From Pseudomonas sp. BBP2017 (GTDB lineage: Bacteria > Pseudomonadota > Gammaproteobacteria > Pseudomonadales > Pseudomonadaceae): a stretch of 64,000 bases of DNA. The translations under genes and the position numbers were made by a program. Shown piece after piece: positions 8,912-16,569 of the stretch; the stretch's first letter is position 1, and each line of letters opens with the position of its first letter. The notes under the pieces are model-generated. The model had not been told where the DNA came from. It ran no database searches and saw nothing but the letters and a program-made list of their open reading frames with translations. The stretch is from NCBI RefSeq assembly GCF_003024385.1, contig NZ_PVZN01000019.1, positions 1 through 64,000 on the forward strand, in the 5' to 3' direction.

Positions 8912-8995
8912 AATACAGATGACGGAAAAATACAGCATTCAGTAGGAAATCTGCCAATTCTGTATGGGAATAATAATTTTATTTTGAATCTGTAA
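8912..8995. promoter_or_regulatory. Candidate MocR operator repeats
   Basis: AATACAG occurs twice in the same direction (8912-8918 and 8929-8935). Related inverted copies, ATTCTGTAT (8957-8965) and AATCTGTAA (8987-8995), follow in the same AT-rich spacer. Spaced direct repeats of this kind are the usual binding sites of MocR regulators. They lie between the regulator gene and the divergent DUF1127 gene. Confidence 0.5.
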
Positions 8996-9055
8996 TGCTT
9001 ATCCGCAGGCGCGCAAGCTTCTCCTACGGTTATCCAAACCCGGAGGAGTCAGGCA

Positions 9056-9286
9056 ATGAGCGGTATGAGCGATGTGCGCCTTAAATTGCACGCGGAAGAA
9101 CTGAGCCGTGAACAGCGTCTGCAGCTGTTTGATGTACCGGCCGGGCTCGGGCGCTGGGGGCTGATGGCGCACCGTTGGCACAGTCGTCGCGCCTTGCTGG
9201 AGCTGACGCCCGAGCAACTGCGTGATATCGGCCTGACCCCGGCGCAGGCGCGCGAGGAAGGGCTCAAGCCGTTCTGGCGTGGCTGA
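9056..9286 (+). CDS. DUF1127 domain protein
   Basis: The 76-residue product ends in the DUF1127 signature: an arginine-containing segment (HRWHSRRALLELTPEQLRDIGLTPAQAREEGLKPFW). Small DUF1127 proteins have been linked to RNA-related and nutrient-stress regulation in alphaproteobacteria; in Pseudomonas the role is not established. CGGAGGAG precedes the ATG. It is divergent from a MocR regulator that probably controls it. A REP pair follows. Confidence 0.88.
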   Translation: MSGMSDVRLKLHAEELSREQRLQLFDVPAGLGRWGLMAHRWHSRRALLELTPEQLRDIGLTPAQAREEGLKPFWRG

Positions 9287-9303
9287 AAGGGAGCGGCCTT
9301 AAC

Positions 9304-9372
9304 CTGGTGGGCTTGCCCCGCGATTGCGAGCTATCAGGCACATCGCATCGCGGGGCAAGCCCGCTCCCACCG
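9304..9372. repeat. Inverted pair of REP elements
   Basis: Two inverted REP cores, gggcttgccccgcgat and atcgcggggcaagcccgctccc, lie tail-to-tail between the DUF1127 gene and the convergent oxidase gene. Such pairs form large hairpins at 3' ends. Confidence 0.9.
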
Positions 9373-9400
9373 GAGGCGTTGTCCCCCGAGGGTTTCTATC

Positions 9401-10705
9401 TCAAACCAGCTCTTTGAACCGGTGCCAGAGCATGCCCAGGGCCAATAATGGTGAGCGTAGGTGCTTGCCGCCGGGGAAGGTGATGTGCGGCACCTTGGCG
9501 AACAGGTCGAAGCGCCCGCTGTGCTGGCCGCTGATAGCCTCAGCGAGCAACTTGCCGGCCAGGTGAGTGGCGTTGAGGCCGTGGCCGGAGTAGGCCTGGG
9601 CAAAGTACACATTCGGCTGGTCCGGCAGGCGCCCGATCTGCGGCAGGCGATTGGCGCCGATGCCGATCATGCCTCCCCATTGGTAGTCGATGCGAACGTC
9701 AGCCAGTTGCGGGAATACTTTGAGCATCTTCGGCCGCATGTACGCAGCGATATCCTGCGGATCACGTCCGGAGTAATGGCAGGCACCGCCGAACAGCAGA
9801 CGACGGTCAGCAGAAAGGCGGTAGTAATCCAGGGCTACACGCTGGTCGCAAACCGCCATGTTCTGCGGCAGCAGTTCTCGCGCCTGCGCTTCGCTCAAGG
9901 GTTCGGTGGCGATGATGTAGCTGCCGGCGGGCAGAACCTTGCCACCCAGTTCGGCATTCAGGTCGTTGAGGTAAGCGTTGCAGCCCAGTACCAAGGTGCT
10001 GGCTTGCACTGAGCCCTGTGCGGTATGCACCCGGACTTGTGAGCCATAGTCGATGCGGGTAACCGCCGATTGTTCGAACAGGCGCACGCCAAGCTTGCTG
10101 GCCACCGTGGCCTCACCCAAGGCCAGGTTCAGCGGGTGCAGATGCCCCGAGCCCATGTCGATCAGGCCGCCGACATAACGGTCGGAGCCGACCACCGTGC
10201 GCATCTGCTCTGGTTGCACCAGGCGCAGCTCATGGCGGTAGCCCAGGCTGCGCAGCTCCTCGGCGTCCTCAGCGAAGCCTTGCAGGTCCTTCGGTTTGTT
10301 GGCCAGGTCGCAGTAGCCCCAGGTCAGGTCGCAACTGATCGCGTGACGCTCGATGCGCTGGCGGACAATATCCACCGCCTCCAGGCCCATCAGCTTCAGT
10401 TCGCGCACGCCGTCGCTGCCCAGCACCGGGGTGAACTGCTCAAGGCCGTGGCCGACGCCACGAATCAGCTGGCCGCCATTGCGCCCACTGGCGCCCCAGC
10501 CAATCTTGCGTGCTTCGAGGAGGATCACATTGAGGCCGCGCTCGGCCAGCTCAATTGCTGTGTTCAGCCCGGAAAAACCACCGCCGACCACACAGACATC
10601 GCAGTTCAACTCGCCCTGCAACAGCGGATACTCCGGCTGTGGCAGGCTGCTGGCGGCGTAGTAGGAGTCGACGTGAGATGCGGGTGATTGAACAGCGGCG
10701 CTCAT
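9401..10705 (-). CDS. FAD-dependent amine oxidoreductase (PuuB/PauB type)
   Basis: The 434-residue protein is a DAO-family flavoenzyme. The FAD-binding GxGxxG is in DVCVVGGGFSGLNTAIELAERG (about residues 36-57), followed by GWGASGRNGGQLIRG. The sequence closely resembles gamma-glutamylputrescine oxidases, which convert gamma-glutamyl amines to the aldehydes that KauB oxidises. In P. aeruginosa a homologue (PauB4, from memory) occupies the same place. The ATG at 10705 has AGGA upstream. It is monocistronic, with a REP pair at its 3' side. Confidence 0.85.
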   Translation of the reverse strand: MSAAVQSPASHVDSYYAASSLPQPEYPLLQGELNCDVCVVGGGFSGLNTAIELAERGLNVILLEARKIGWGASGRNGGQLIRGVGHGLEQFTPVLGSDGVRELKLMGLEAVDIVRQRIERHAISCDLTWGYCDLANKPKDLQGFAEDAEELRSLGYRHELRLVQPEQMRTVVGSDRYVGGLIDMGSGHLHPLNLALGEATVASKLGVRLFEQSAVTRIDYGSQVRVHTAQGSVQASTLVLGCNAYLNDLNAELGGKVLPAGSYIIATEPLSEAQARELLPQNMAVCDQRVALDYYRLSADRRLLFGGACHYSGRDPQDIAAYMRPKMLKVFPQLADVRIDYQWGGMIGIGANRLPQIGRLPDQPNVYFAQAYSGHGLNATHLAGKLLAEAISGQHSGRFDLFAKVPHITFPGGKHLRSPLLALGMLWHRFKELV

Positions 10706-10820
10706 GGATGAGTCCTGGCTTTAAGTGTTTGGAAAAGTTGACGCAGGATAAGCTGCACTTTCGGCGCCGGGCAACCATGGGGCAAAATAGCGCCATTCCC
10801 TTTCTTCGCCGCAGGCCGCC

Positions 10821-11174
10821 ATGAGTTGTAATAGCCATAAGATCCGTTTCCTGCGCGATCAGATCCCGTCTTTCGAGTGCGTTCCCGGTTGCCATGACTG
10901 CTGTGGGCCGGTGACTACGTCCTCGGAAGAAATGGCCCGCCTGCCGCGCAAAAGCGCCGCCGAGCAGGAGGCCGCTCTGGCCGAACTGAACTGTGTGCAT
11001 CTGGGGCCCAACGGCTGCACGGTGTACGAAGAGCGGCCACTGATTTGCCGGCTGTTCGGTACCACGCCGCGCTTGCCATGCCCCAATGGCCGCGGCCCGG
11101 CCGAAATGATCGATCCCCAGGCCGAGAAGCTCGTGCACCAGTACATCGCCAGCACCCGTCAGGTGTTGGTCTGA
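10821..11174 (+). CDS. YkgJ family cysteine cluster protein
   Basis: The 117-residue protein has the YkgJ/CxxCxxCC arrangement: CVPGCHDCC near residue 20, then CVHLGPNGCTVYEERPLICRLFG. These cysteines probably bind zinc or an iron-sulfur cluster. The function of the family is unknown. It is convergent with lrp, with only a few bases between the two stop codons, so the genes share their 3' boundary. Confidence 0.85.
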   Translation: MSCNSHKIRFLRDQIPSFECVPGCHDCCGPVTTSSEEMARLPRKSAAEQEAALAELNCVHLGPNGCTVYEERPLICRLFGTTPRLPCPNGRGPAEMIDPQAEKLVHQYIASTRQVLV

Positions 11175-11177
11175 GCC

Positions 11178-11666
11178 TCAGTCTGGAATTGGCAGGCTGA
11201 GGCTTTCTTTGACCTCTTCCATGACAATGTAACTCTTCGACTCGCGCACATGCGGCAACTTCAACAGGATGTCGCCGAGCAGTTTGCGGTAAGAGGCCAT
11301 CTCCGAGATCCGCGCCTTGACCAGATAATCGAAGTCGCCCGAGACCAGGTGACATTCCAGTACGTGGGGCAGTTTCAGCACCGCGCGACGGAACTCTTCG
11401 AAGGTGTCGCCCGACTTGTAATCCAGGCTGATCTCGACGAACACCAGCAGGCTACCTTTGAGGTGCTGCGGGTTGAGCCGGGCGTTGTAGCCCATGATGA
11501 TCCCTTCGCGCTCCAGGCGCCGGACCCGTTCGGTGCAGGGTGTGGTCGACAGGCCGACCTTTTCGCCCAGTTCAGTAAACGAGATCCGCCCATCTGCCTG
11601 CAGGATCCGCAGGATATTGCGGTCGATCTTATCCAGTTCACGTTTGCTTTGGTGCTGGGTTCTCAT
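11178..11666 (-). CDS. lrp: Lrp/AsnC family regulator of alanine catabolism
   Basis: The 162-residue protein has the AsnC-type HTH (LDKIDRNILRILQADGRISFTELGEKVGLSTTPCTERVRRLE, residues 9-50) and a C-terminal RAM effector domain. It is divergent from dadA. In Pseudomonas this Lrp (also called DadR) senses L-alanine and activates dadAX. The ATG at 11666 has GGAGGGG upstream. A longer reading through the promoter region is open but does not resemble the family, so it was not used. Confidence 0.93.
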   Translation of the reverse strand: MRTQHQSKRELDKIDRNILRILQADGRISFTELGEKVGLSTTPCTERVRRLEREGIIMGYNARLNPQHLKGSLLVFVEISLDYKSGDTFEEFRRAVLKLPHVLECHLVSGDFDYLVKARISEMASYRKLLGDILLKLPHVRESKSYIVMEEVKESLSLPIPD

Positions 11667-11780
11667 AGTGGATGCCCCTCCGTAAAAGCGTACTTTGCCG
11701 AGAATTCTCGCCAAATATAGGCTTTTATATAGTGAAATGCACTGGTCATACCTTCCTATACTGCGCGCATCTATGCCATT

Positions 11781-11788
11781 AACAACAA
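11781..11788 (+). promoter_or_regulatory. Possible Hfq/Crc target upstream of dadA
   Basis: AACAACAA fits the AANAANAA catabolite-repression motif of Pseudomonas. It lies about 35 nt before the dadA start codon. It would act only if it is within the dadA transcript, which I cannot determine. A single copy of this short motif has limited weight. Confidence 0.3.
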
Positions 11789-11822
11789 ATGTCAGCGGTA
11801 CGCTGCGTCGAGGGTAATCAAC

Positions 11823-13124
11823 ATGCGAGTTCTGGTACTTGGTAGCGGTGTGATCGGAACCGCCAGTGCCTACTATCTGGCACGGCAGGGTTTTGAAGTC
11901 GTCGTGGTCGACCGCCAACCGGCAGTTGCCATGGAAACCAGCTTTGCCAACGCCGGCCAGGTCTCGCCAGGCTACGCCTCGCCCTGGGCTGCGCCGGGCG
12001 TGCCGCTCAAGGCCATCAAATGGTTGCTGGAGCGCCACGCGCCCCTGGCGATCAAGGCCACCGCTGATATCGACCAGTACCTGTGGATGGCGCAGATGCT
12101 GCGCAACTGCACCGCCAACCGCTATGCCGTGAACAAAGAGCGCATGGTCCGCCTGTCCGAGTACAGCCGTGACTGCCTCGACGAGCTGCGCGCCGAGACC
12201 GGCATCGCCTACGAAGGCCGCACCCTGGGCACCACCCAGCTGTTCCGCACTCAGGCGCAACTGGACAACGCCGCCAAGGACATCGCCGTCCTCGAGCAGT
12301 CCGGTGTGCCCTATGAAGTGCTTGACCGCGAAGGCATCGCCCGCGTCGAGCCGGCCCTGGCCAGCGTCACCGACATTCTCGCCGGCGCCCTGCGTCTGCC
12401 TAACGACCAGACCGGCGACTGCCAGCTGTTCACCACCCGCCTAGCGGAAATGGCGATCAAGCTCGGTGTCGAATTCCGCTTCGGCCAGGACATTCAGCGC
12501 CTGGACTACGCCGGCGACCGCATCAATGGTGTGTGGATCGACGGCAAGCTGGAAACCGCCGACCGCTACGTGCTGGCACTGGGCAGCTACTCGCCACAGC
12601 TGCTTAAACCGTTGGGCATCAAGGCTCCGGTCTATCCGCTCAAGGGCTACTCGCTGACCGTGCCGATCACCGACCCGGCCATGGCCCCGACTTCGACCAT
12701 TCTCGACGAGACCTACAAGGTCGCGATCACCCGTTTCGACAATCGCATCCGCGTTGGCGGCATGGCTGAAATCGCCGGTTTTGACCTGTCGCTGAACCCG
12801 CGTCGGCGCGAAACCCTGGAGATGATCGTCAACGATCTTTATCCTCGCGGCGGCGACCTCAGCCAAGCCAGTTTCTGGACCGGCCTGCGTCCGACCACGC
12901 CCGATGGCACGCCGATCGTCGGTGCCACGCCGTTCCGTAACCTGTTCCTCAACACCGGTCACGGTACACTGGGCTGGACCATGGCTTGCGGTTCCGGTCG
13001 CTTGCTGGCCGATCTGATCGCGCGTAAAAAGCCACAGATCAGTGCCGAAGGTCTCGATATCTCTCGTTACGGAAAACATCAGGAGTCCGCAAAACATGTC
13101 AGTCCAGCGCCAGCTCACCAATGA
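11823..13124 (+). CDS. dadA: D-amino acid dehydrogenase, small subunit
   Basis: The 433-residue flavoprotein starts with the FAD-binding LVLGSGVIGTASAYYLARQG. It contains the DadA block ETSFANAGQVSPGYASPWAAPG and the C-terminal GHGTLGWTMACGSG. It oxidises D-alanine and other D-amino acids to keto acids at the membrane. It is first in dadA-ridA-dadX and divergent from its likely activator lrp. The 3' end overlaps ridA by 29 nt, so the two are probably translationally coupled. Confidence 0.97.
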   Translation: MRVLVLGSGVIGTASAYYLARQGFEVVVVDRQPAVAMETSFANAGQVSPGYASPWAAPGVPLKAIKWLLERHAPLAIKATADIDQYLWMAQMLRNCTANRYAVNKERMVRLSEYSRDCLDELRAETGIAYEGRTLGTTQLFRTQAQLDNAAKDIAVLEQSGVPYEVLDREGIARVEPALASVTDILAGALRLPNDQTGDCQLFTTRLAEMAIKLGVEFRFGQDIQRLDYAGDRINGVWIDGKLETADRYVLALGSYSPQLLKPLGIKAPVYPLKGYSLTVPITDPAMAPTSTILDETYKVAITRFDNRIRVGGMAEIAGFDLSLNPRRRETLEMIVNDLYPRGGDLSQASFWTGLRPTTPDGTPIVGATPFRNLFLNTGHGTLGWTMACGSGRLLADLIARKKPQISAEGLDISRYGKHQESAKHVSPAPAHQ

Positions 13125-13449
13125 GCGCATGAGTCAGATCGTTACCCACAACGGCACCGTCTACCTGGCGGGCCAGGTGGGCGACGACATGAATGCGGGG
13201 ATTGAGCAGCAGACCCGTGAAGCCCTGGCCAACATCGAGCGTCTGCTGGATCTGGCGGGCACCGACAAGAGCCGCTTGCTCTCGGTGACCATCTATCTGA
13301 AGGACATCGATGCGCACTTCCAGGGCATGAACAGTGTCTGGGACAGCTGGCTGCCGAAAGGCCTCGCGCCTGCCCGCGCCACCGTTGAAGCCAAGCTGTG
13401 CGAGCCGGAAATCCTCGTAGAGCTGTCGGTGGTGGCTGCACTGGCGTAA
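13096..13449 (+). CDS. RidA family enamine/imine deaminase
   Basis: The 117-residue product (MSVQRQLTNERMSQIV) belongs to the RidA/YjgF family. It shows the conserved GTVYLAGQVGDD and the ARATVEAKLCEPEILVELSVVA segment with the conserved arginine and glutamate. RidA proteins hydrolyse reactive imine or enamine intermediates. Those are the products made by DadA, which explains the position inside the dad operon. The ATG at 13096 follows AGGAG and lies within the end of dadA. Confidence 0.93.
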   Translation: MSVQRQLTNERMSQIVTHNGTVYLAGQVGDDMNAGIEQQTREALANIERLLDLAGTDKSRLLSVTIYLKDIDAHFQGMNSVWDSWLPKGLAPARATVEAKLCEPEILVELSVVAALA

Positions 13450-13462
13450 CTGCAATCCCTCA

Positions 13463-13512
13463 CCCGGTGCCGTTGGCGGCGCATCAGCAGCGATCGAGCA
13501 CCGGGCTTTTTA
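13463..13512 (+). terminator. Possible terminator or attenuator between ridA and dadX
   Basis: cccggtgc (13463-13470) pairs with gcaccggg (13498-13505), and the stem is followed by ctttttac. The loop is about 27 nt. It could reduce read-through into dadX while dadX still has a ribosome site of its own. Confidence 0.5.
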
Positions 13513-13544
13513 CTTCTAACCAGACTGCCCAGAAGGCTGCCGTC

Positions 13545-14618
13545 ATGCGTCCTGCCCGTGCCCTGATCGATCTACAAGCCCTGCGTCACAACTATCAACT
13601 TGCCCGCGAACTGACCGGCGCCAAAGCCCTGGCTGTGATCAAGGCCGATGCCTATGGTCATGGCGCCGTGCGTTGCGCCCTGGCCCTGGAGCAGCAAGCC
13701 GATGGTTTTGCCGTGGCTTGCATCGAAGAGGCGCTGGAGTTGCGCGTGGCTGGAATCAAGGCGCCGGTGTTGCTGCTCGAAGGTTTCTTCGAAGCCAGCG
13801 AACTGCAACTGATCGTCCAGCATGACCTGTGGTGCGTGGTGCACTCGCTGTGGCAGCTCGAAGCCATCGAGCAGGCGCAGCTGAACAAACCGATCACGGT
13901 GTGGCTCAAGCTCGATTCGGGCATGCACCGGGTTGGCTTGCACGCCAAGGACTATCAGGCTGCATACCAGCGTCTGCTGGCCAGCGGCAAAGTCGCGCGC
14001 ATCGTGCTGATGAGCCACTTCGCCCGCGCCGATGAGCTCGACAGCGCAGCCAGCAACGAACAGCTTGCGGTGTTCCAGAGTGCGCGCCAGGGCCTGAGCG
14101 CAGAGATCAGCCTGCGCAATTCGCCCGCCGTGCTCGGTTGGCCGAACATGCCCAGTGATTGGGTGCGCCCGGGCCTGATGCTATATGGGGCAACGCCGTT
14201 CGAAGTGCCACAGGCAGAGGCTGCACGGTTGCAACCGGTGATGACCGTGCAATCGCGGGTAATCAGCGTGCGTGAGCTACCAGCCGGTGAGCCAGTGGGT
14301 TATGGCGCCAAGTTCATCAGCCCGCGGCCGACCCGGGTCGGTGTAGTGGCCATGGGATATGCCGATGGTTATCCACGCCAGGCACCAAACGGTACCCCGG
14401 TACTGGTGGCCGGCAAGCGTACCCAGCTGATCGGCCGGGTGTCGATGGACATGCTCTGCATCGACCTCACCGATGTGCCGGAAGCCGGCCTGGGCAGTCC
14501 GGTGGAGCTGTGGGGCAAAAACGTGCTGGCCAGCGAAGTGGCCATGCATGCCGGCAACATCCCTTACCAGATTTTCTGCAACCTCAAGCGCGTACCGCTG
14601 GACTACAGCGGCGATTAA
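13545..14618 (+). CDS. dadX: Catabolic alanine racemase
   Basis: The 357-residue PLP enzyme interconverts L- and D-alanine. The PLP lysine is Lys33 in AVIKADAYGHG. The second catalytic base, a tyrosine, is in the GYGAKF segment of the C-terminal domain. I chose the ATG at 13545 because it gives the family N-terminus MRPARALIDLQALRHNY. It follows dadA and ridA and supplies D-alanine to DadA. Confidence 0.96.
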   Translation: MRPARALIDLQALRHNYQLARELTGAKALAVIKADAYGHGAVRCALALEQQADGFAVACIEEALELRVAGIKAPVLLLEGFFEASELQLIVQHDLWCVVHSLWQLEAIEQAQLNKPITVWLKLDSGMHRVGLHAKDYQAAYQRLLASGKVARIVLMSHFARADELDSAASNEQLAVFQSARQGLSAEISLRNSPAVLGWPNMPSDWVRPGLMLYGATPFEVPQAEAARLQPVMTVQSRVISVRELPAGEPVGYGAKFISPRPTRVGVVAMGYADGYPRQAPNGTPVLVAGKRTQLIGRVSMDMLCIDLTDVPEAGLGSPVELWGKNVLASEVAMHAGNIPYQIFCNLKRVPLDYSGD

Positions 14619-14640
14619 CACGCTAAAGCGGACAGGCTGC

Positions 14641-14698
14641 GGGTCGAAGTGTTGTAAATACTGAACGCTGTTGCGATGATAACGTTCAATTTCGACCC
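14641..14698. promoter_or_regulatory. Large hyphenated palindrome upstream of pauR
   Basis: Two nested inverted repeats are centred on the same point. The outer arms are gggtcgaa (14641-14648) and ttcgaccc (14691-14698). The inner arms are tgaacg (14662-14667) and cgttca (14683-14688). The inner arms contain TGAAC, the conserved part of PuuR-type boxes. An autoregulatory operator of PauR or a leader hairpin are both possible. Confidence 0.45.
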
Positions 14699-14726
14699 CA
14701 CTCGTTCGTTTAGGAGGGCTCCAGCA

Positions 14727-15275
14727 TTGGACGTCGGTGAACGACTGCAAGCCATTCGCAAGCTCAAGGGCCTGTCCCAGCGTGAACTCGCCAAACGTGC
14801 GGGCGTCACCAACAGCACGATCTCGATGATCGAGAAGAACAGCGTCAGCCCTTCCATCAGCTCGTTGCGTAAGGTGCTGGGCGGTATTCCTATGTCCATG
14901 GTCGAGTTTTTCTCCGAAGAACTGCAGCCGGAAAACCCCACGCAGATTGTCTATAAGGCCCACGAGCTGATCGATATCTCCGACGGCGCGGTGACCATGA
15001 AGCTGGTTGGCAAGGCGCACCCGAGCCGGGCGATTGCTTTTCTCAACGAGGTCTACCCGCCAGGTGCCGATACCGGTGAAGAGATGCTCACCCATGATGG
15101 TGAAGAAACCGGCATTCTCCTCGAAGGTCGCCTGGAGCTGGTGGTCGGGCTGGAAACTTTTATCCTCGAAGCGGGCGACAGCTACTATTTTGAAAGTACC
15201 AAGCCGCACCGTTTCCGCAATCCGTACGATCAGCCTGCCCGGTTGATCAGTGCGGCAACCCCGGCCAACTTCTAA
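14727..15275 (+). CDS. pauR: PauR/PuuR-type regulator (XRE HTH plus cupin)
   Basis: An N-terminal XRE helix-turn-helix (about residues 4-60, LQAIRKLKGLSQRELAKRAGVTNSTISMIEKN) is followed by a C-terminal cupin sensor domain (about 95-180). This architecture and the position next to dadX match PauR, which represses polyamine catabolism genes and is relieved by gamma-glutamylated amines. I used the TTG at 14727 (182 residues, DVGERLQ...) because TAGGAGGG stands upstream. An ATG 51 nt earlier adds a tail not seen in the family. Confidence 0.88.
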   Translation: MDVGERLQAIRKLKGLSQRELAKRAGVTNSTISMIEKNSVSPSISSLRKVLGGIPMSMVEFFSEELQPENPTQIVYKAHELIDISDGAVTMKLVGKAHPSRAIAFLNEVYPPGADTGEEMLTHDGEETGILLEGRLELVVGLETFILEAGDSYYFESTKPHRFRNPYDQPARLISAATPANF

Positions 15276-15414
15276 GGCATACAGCGCGGCGGATTGTCGC
15301 GGCTAAGACCCTTTGGACACTAGGGTTGTTTCGGTATGGCAGGGTTCCCGTTATACTTGCGCCGCCTGCGAAACCGTGGCCGCGGGCGTGACTAGCCACC
15401 ATGAGGGTGTACGT

Positions 15415-15837
15415 GTGAATCTAATCAAGAAAATGCTGGCCGTACCAGCTGCCGTATTGGCCCTTTGGGCAGTCAGCGCACAAGCTGCGACCAACGACGA
15501 CATCGCCAAGCGACTGGAACCGGTCGGCCAGGTGTGTGTTCAAGGTCAGGAATGCAAGGGAATGGAAGTGGCTGTCTCTGCTGGCGGCGGCGGTGCCAAG
15601 ACCCCGGATGAAATCATCACCAAGCACTGCAATGCTTGCCACGGCAGTGGACTGCTCGGTGCACCGAAAATCGGCGACACTGCAGCCTGGAAACAGCGTG
15701 CCGACCACCAGGGTGGTCTGGACGGTATCCTCGCCAAGGCCATCACCGGTATCAATGCCATGCCGCCCAAAGGCACCTGTGCAGATTGCTCGGATGACGA
15801 CCTGATGGGTGCCATCAAGAAAATGTCCGGCCTGTAA
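15415..15837 (+). CDS. Cytochrome c5 family protein
   Basis: The 140-residue protein has a signal peptide (to about residue 25, AVSAQAA) and one heme site, CNACH. It ends with the GTCADCSDDDLMGAIKKM segment that is characteristic of cytochrome c5. It is a periplasmic electron carrier. I used the GTG at 15415, which immediately precedes the basic-hydrophobic signal sequence. A terminator follows. Confidence 0.93.
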   Translation: MNLIKKMLAVPAAVLALWAVSAQAATNDDIAKRLEPVGQVCVQGQECKGMEVAVSAGGGGAKTPDEIITKHCNACHGSGLLGAPKIGDTAAWKQRADHQGGLDGILAKAITGINAMPPKGTCADCSDDDLMGAIKKMSGL

Positions 15838-15850
15838 ACCTGCGCTTCTC

Positions 15851-15883
15851 CAACAAAGCCCGCCATGTGCGGGCTTTGTTGTT
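15851..15883. terminator. Intrinsic terminator after cytochrome c5
   Basis: A perfect 13-bp stem, caacaaagcccgc with its complement, has a 5-nt loop and ends in ttgttt. It lies between cytochrome c5 and convergent xpt. Confidence 0.9.
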
Positions 15884-15887
15884 TCAA

Positions 15888-15922
15888 CAGCATCGCGGGG
15901 CAATTCGAGTCGTCGCGATGGG
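15888..15922. repeat. REP-like element
   Basis: The core atcgcggggcaa is followed by ttcgagtcgtcgcgatgg, a variant REP form in which the second half differs from the common one. It lies at the 3' end of xpt. Confidence 0.6.
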
Positions 15923-15933
15923 ATCGAGGTGAA

Positions 15934-16506
15934 TTACTCGATGAAAGTAACCACGCCATCCTTCAGCGACTTGACCCGAGCCAGCGATTCAACGCGGTAG
16001 CCCTGGCTGTCCAGCTCGGCACGGCCACCCTGGAACGACTTCTCGATGACGATACCCAGGCCGGCAACCGTGGCGCCGGCTTGCTTGATGATCGAGATCA
16101 GCGCCTGGGAGGCTTTGCCGTTGGCCAGGAAGTCGTCGATCACCAGCACGCGGTCGCTGCTGTTCAGATGGCGCGGGGAGATCGCCACGGTGTTTTCGGT
16201 CTGCTTGGTGAAGGAATACACCGAGGCGGTCAGCAGGTTCTCGGTCAGGGTCAGCGACTGGTGCTTGCGTGCGAAAATCACCGGGACGCCGAGCTTCAGG
16301 CCGGTCATCACCGCCGGGGCAATGCCCGAGGCTTCGATGGTAACGATTTTGGTGACGCCGGAATCGGCATACAGCCGGGCGAACTCGTCGCCAATCAGTT
16401 GCATCAGCGCAGGGTCGATCTGATGGTTGAGAAACGCATCGACTTTGAGAACCTGATCGGAAAGCACGATGCCTTCTTCGCGAATCTTCTGGTGCAGTGC
16501 TTCCAC
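15934..16506 (-). CDS. xpt: Xanthine phosphoribosyltransferase
   Basis: The 190-residue enzyme (MEALHQKIREEGIVLSDQVL) makes XMP from xanthine and PRPP. The PRPP-binding loop is VLVIDDFLANGKASQAL, and the family block EASGIAPAVMTGLKLGVPV is present. The GTG at 16506 gives the family N-terminus and has GAGGAAA upstream, so it was preferred to a TTG 24 nt earlier. It lies upstream of rep on the opposite side to the cytochrome gene. Confidence 0.95.
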   Translation of the reverse strand: MEALHQKIREEGIVLSDQVLKVDAFLNHQIDPALMQLIGDEFARLYADSGVTKIVTIEASGIAPAVMTGLKLGVPVIFARKHQSLTLTENLLTASVYSFTKQTENTVAISPRHLNSSDRVLVIDDFLANGKASQALISIIKQAGATVAGLGIVIEKSFQGGRAELDSQGYRVESLARVKSLKDGVVTFIE

Positions 16507-16569
16507 TGTGGTATTTCCTCGATGTAGCAAGAGTGGCTACGGCAGTGCGCCGCAGCAAAGGTTGATTAT

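Noticed and set aside
9304..9372. REP pair considered as an insertion sequence end or attachment site
   Set aside because: No transposase or target duplication is visible, and the same element recurs at many gene ends.
11667..12260. N-terminal extension of the Lrp protein by about 200 residues
   Set aside because: The open frame continues through the dadA promoter and coding region. The family start with a good ribosome site is at 11666.
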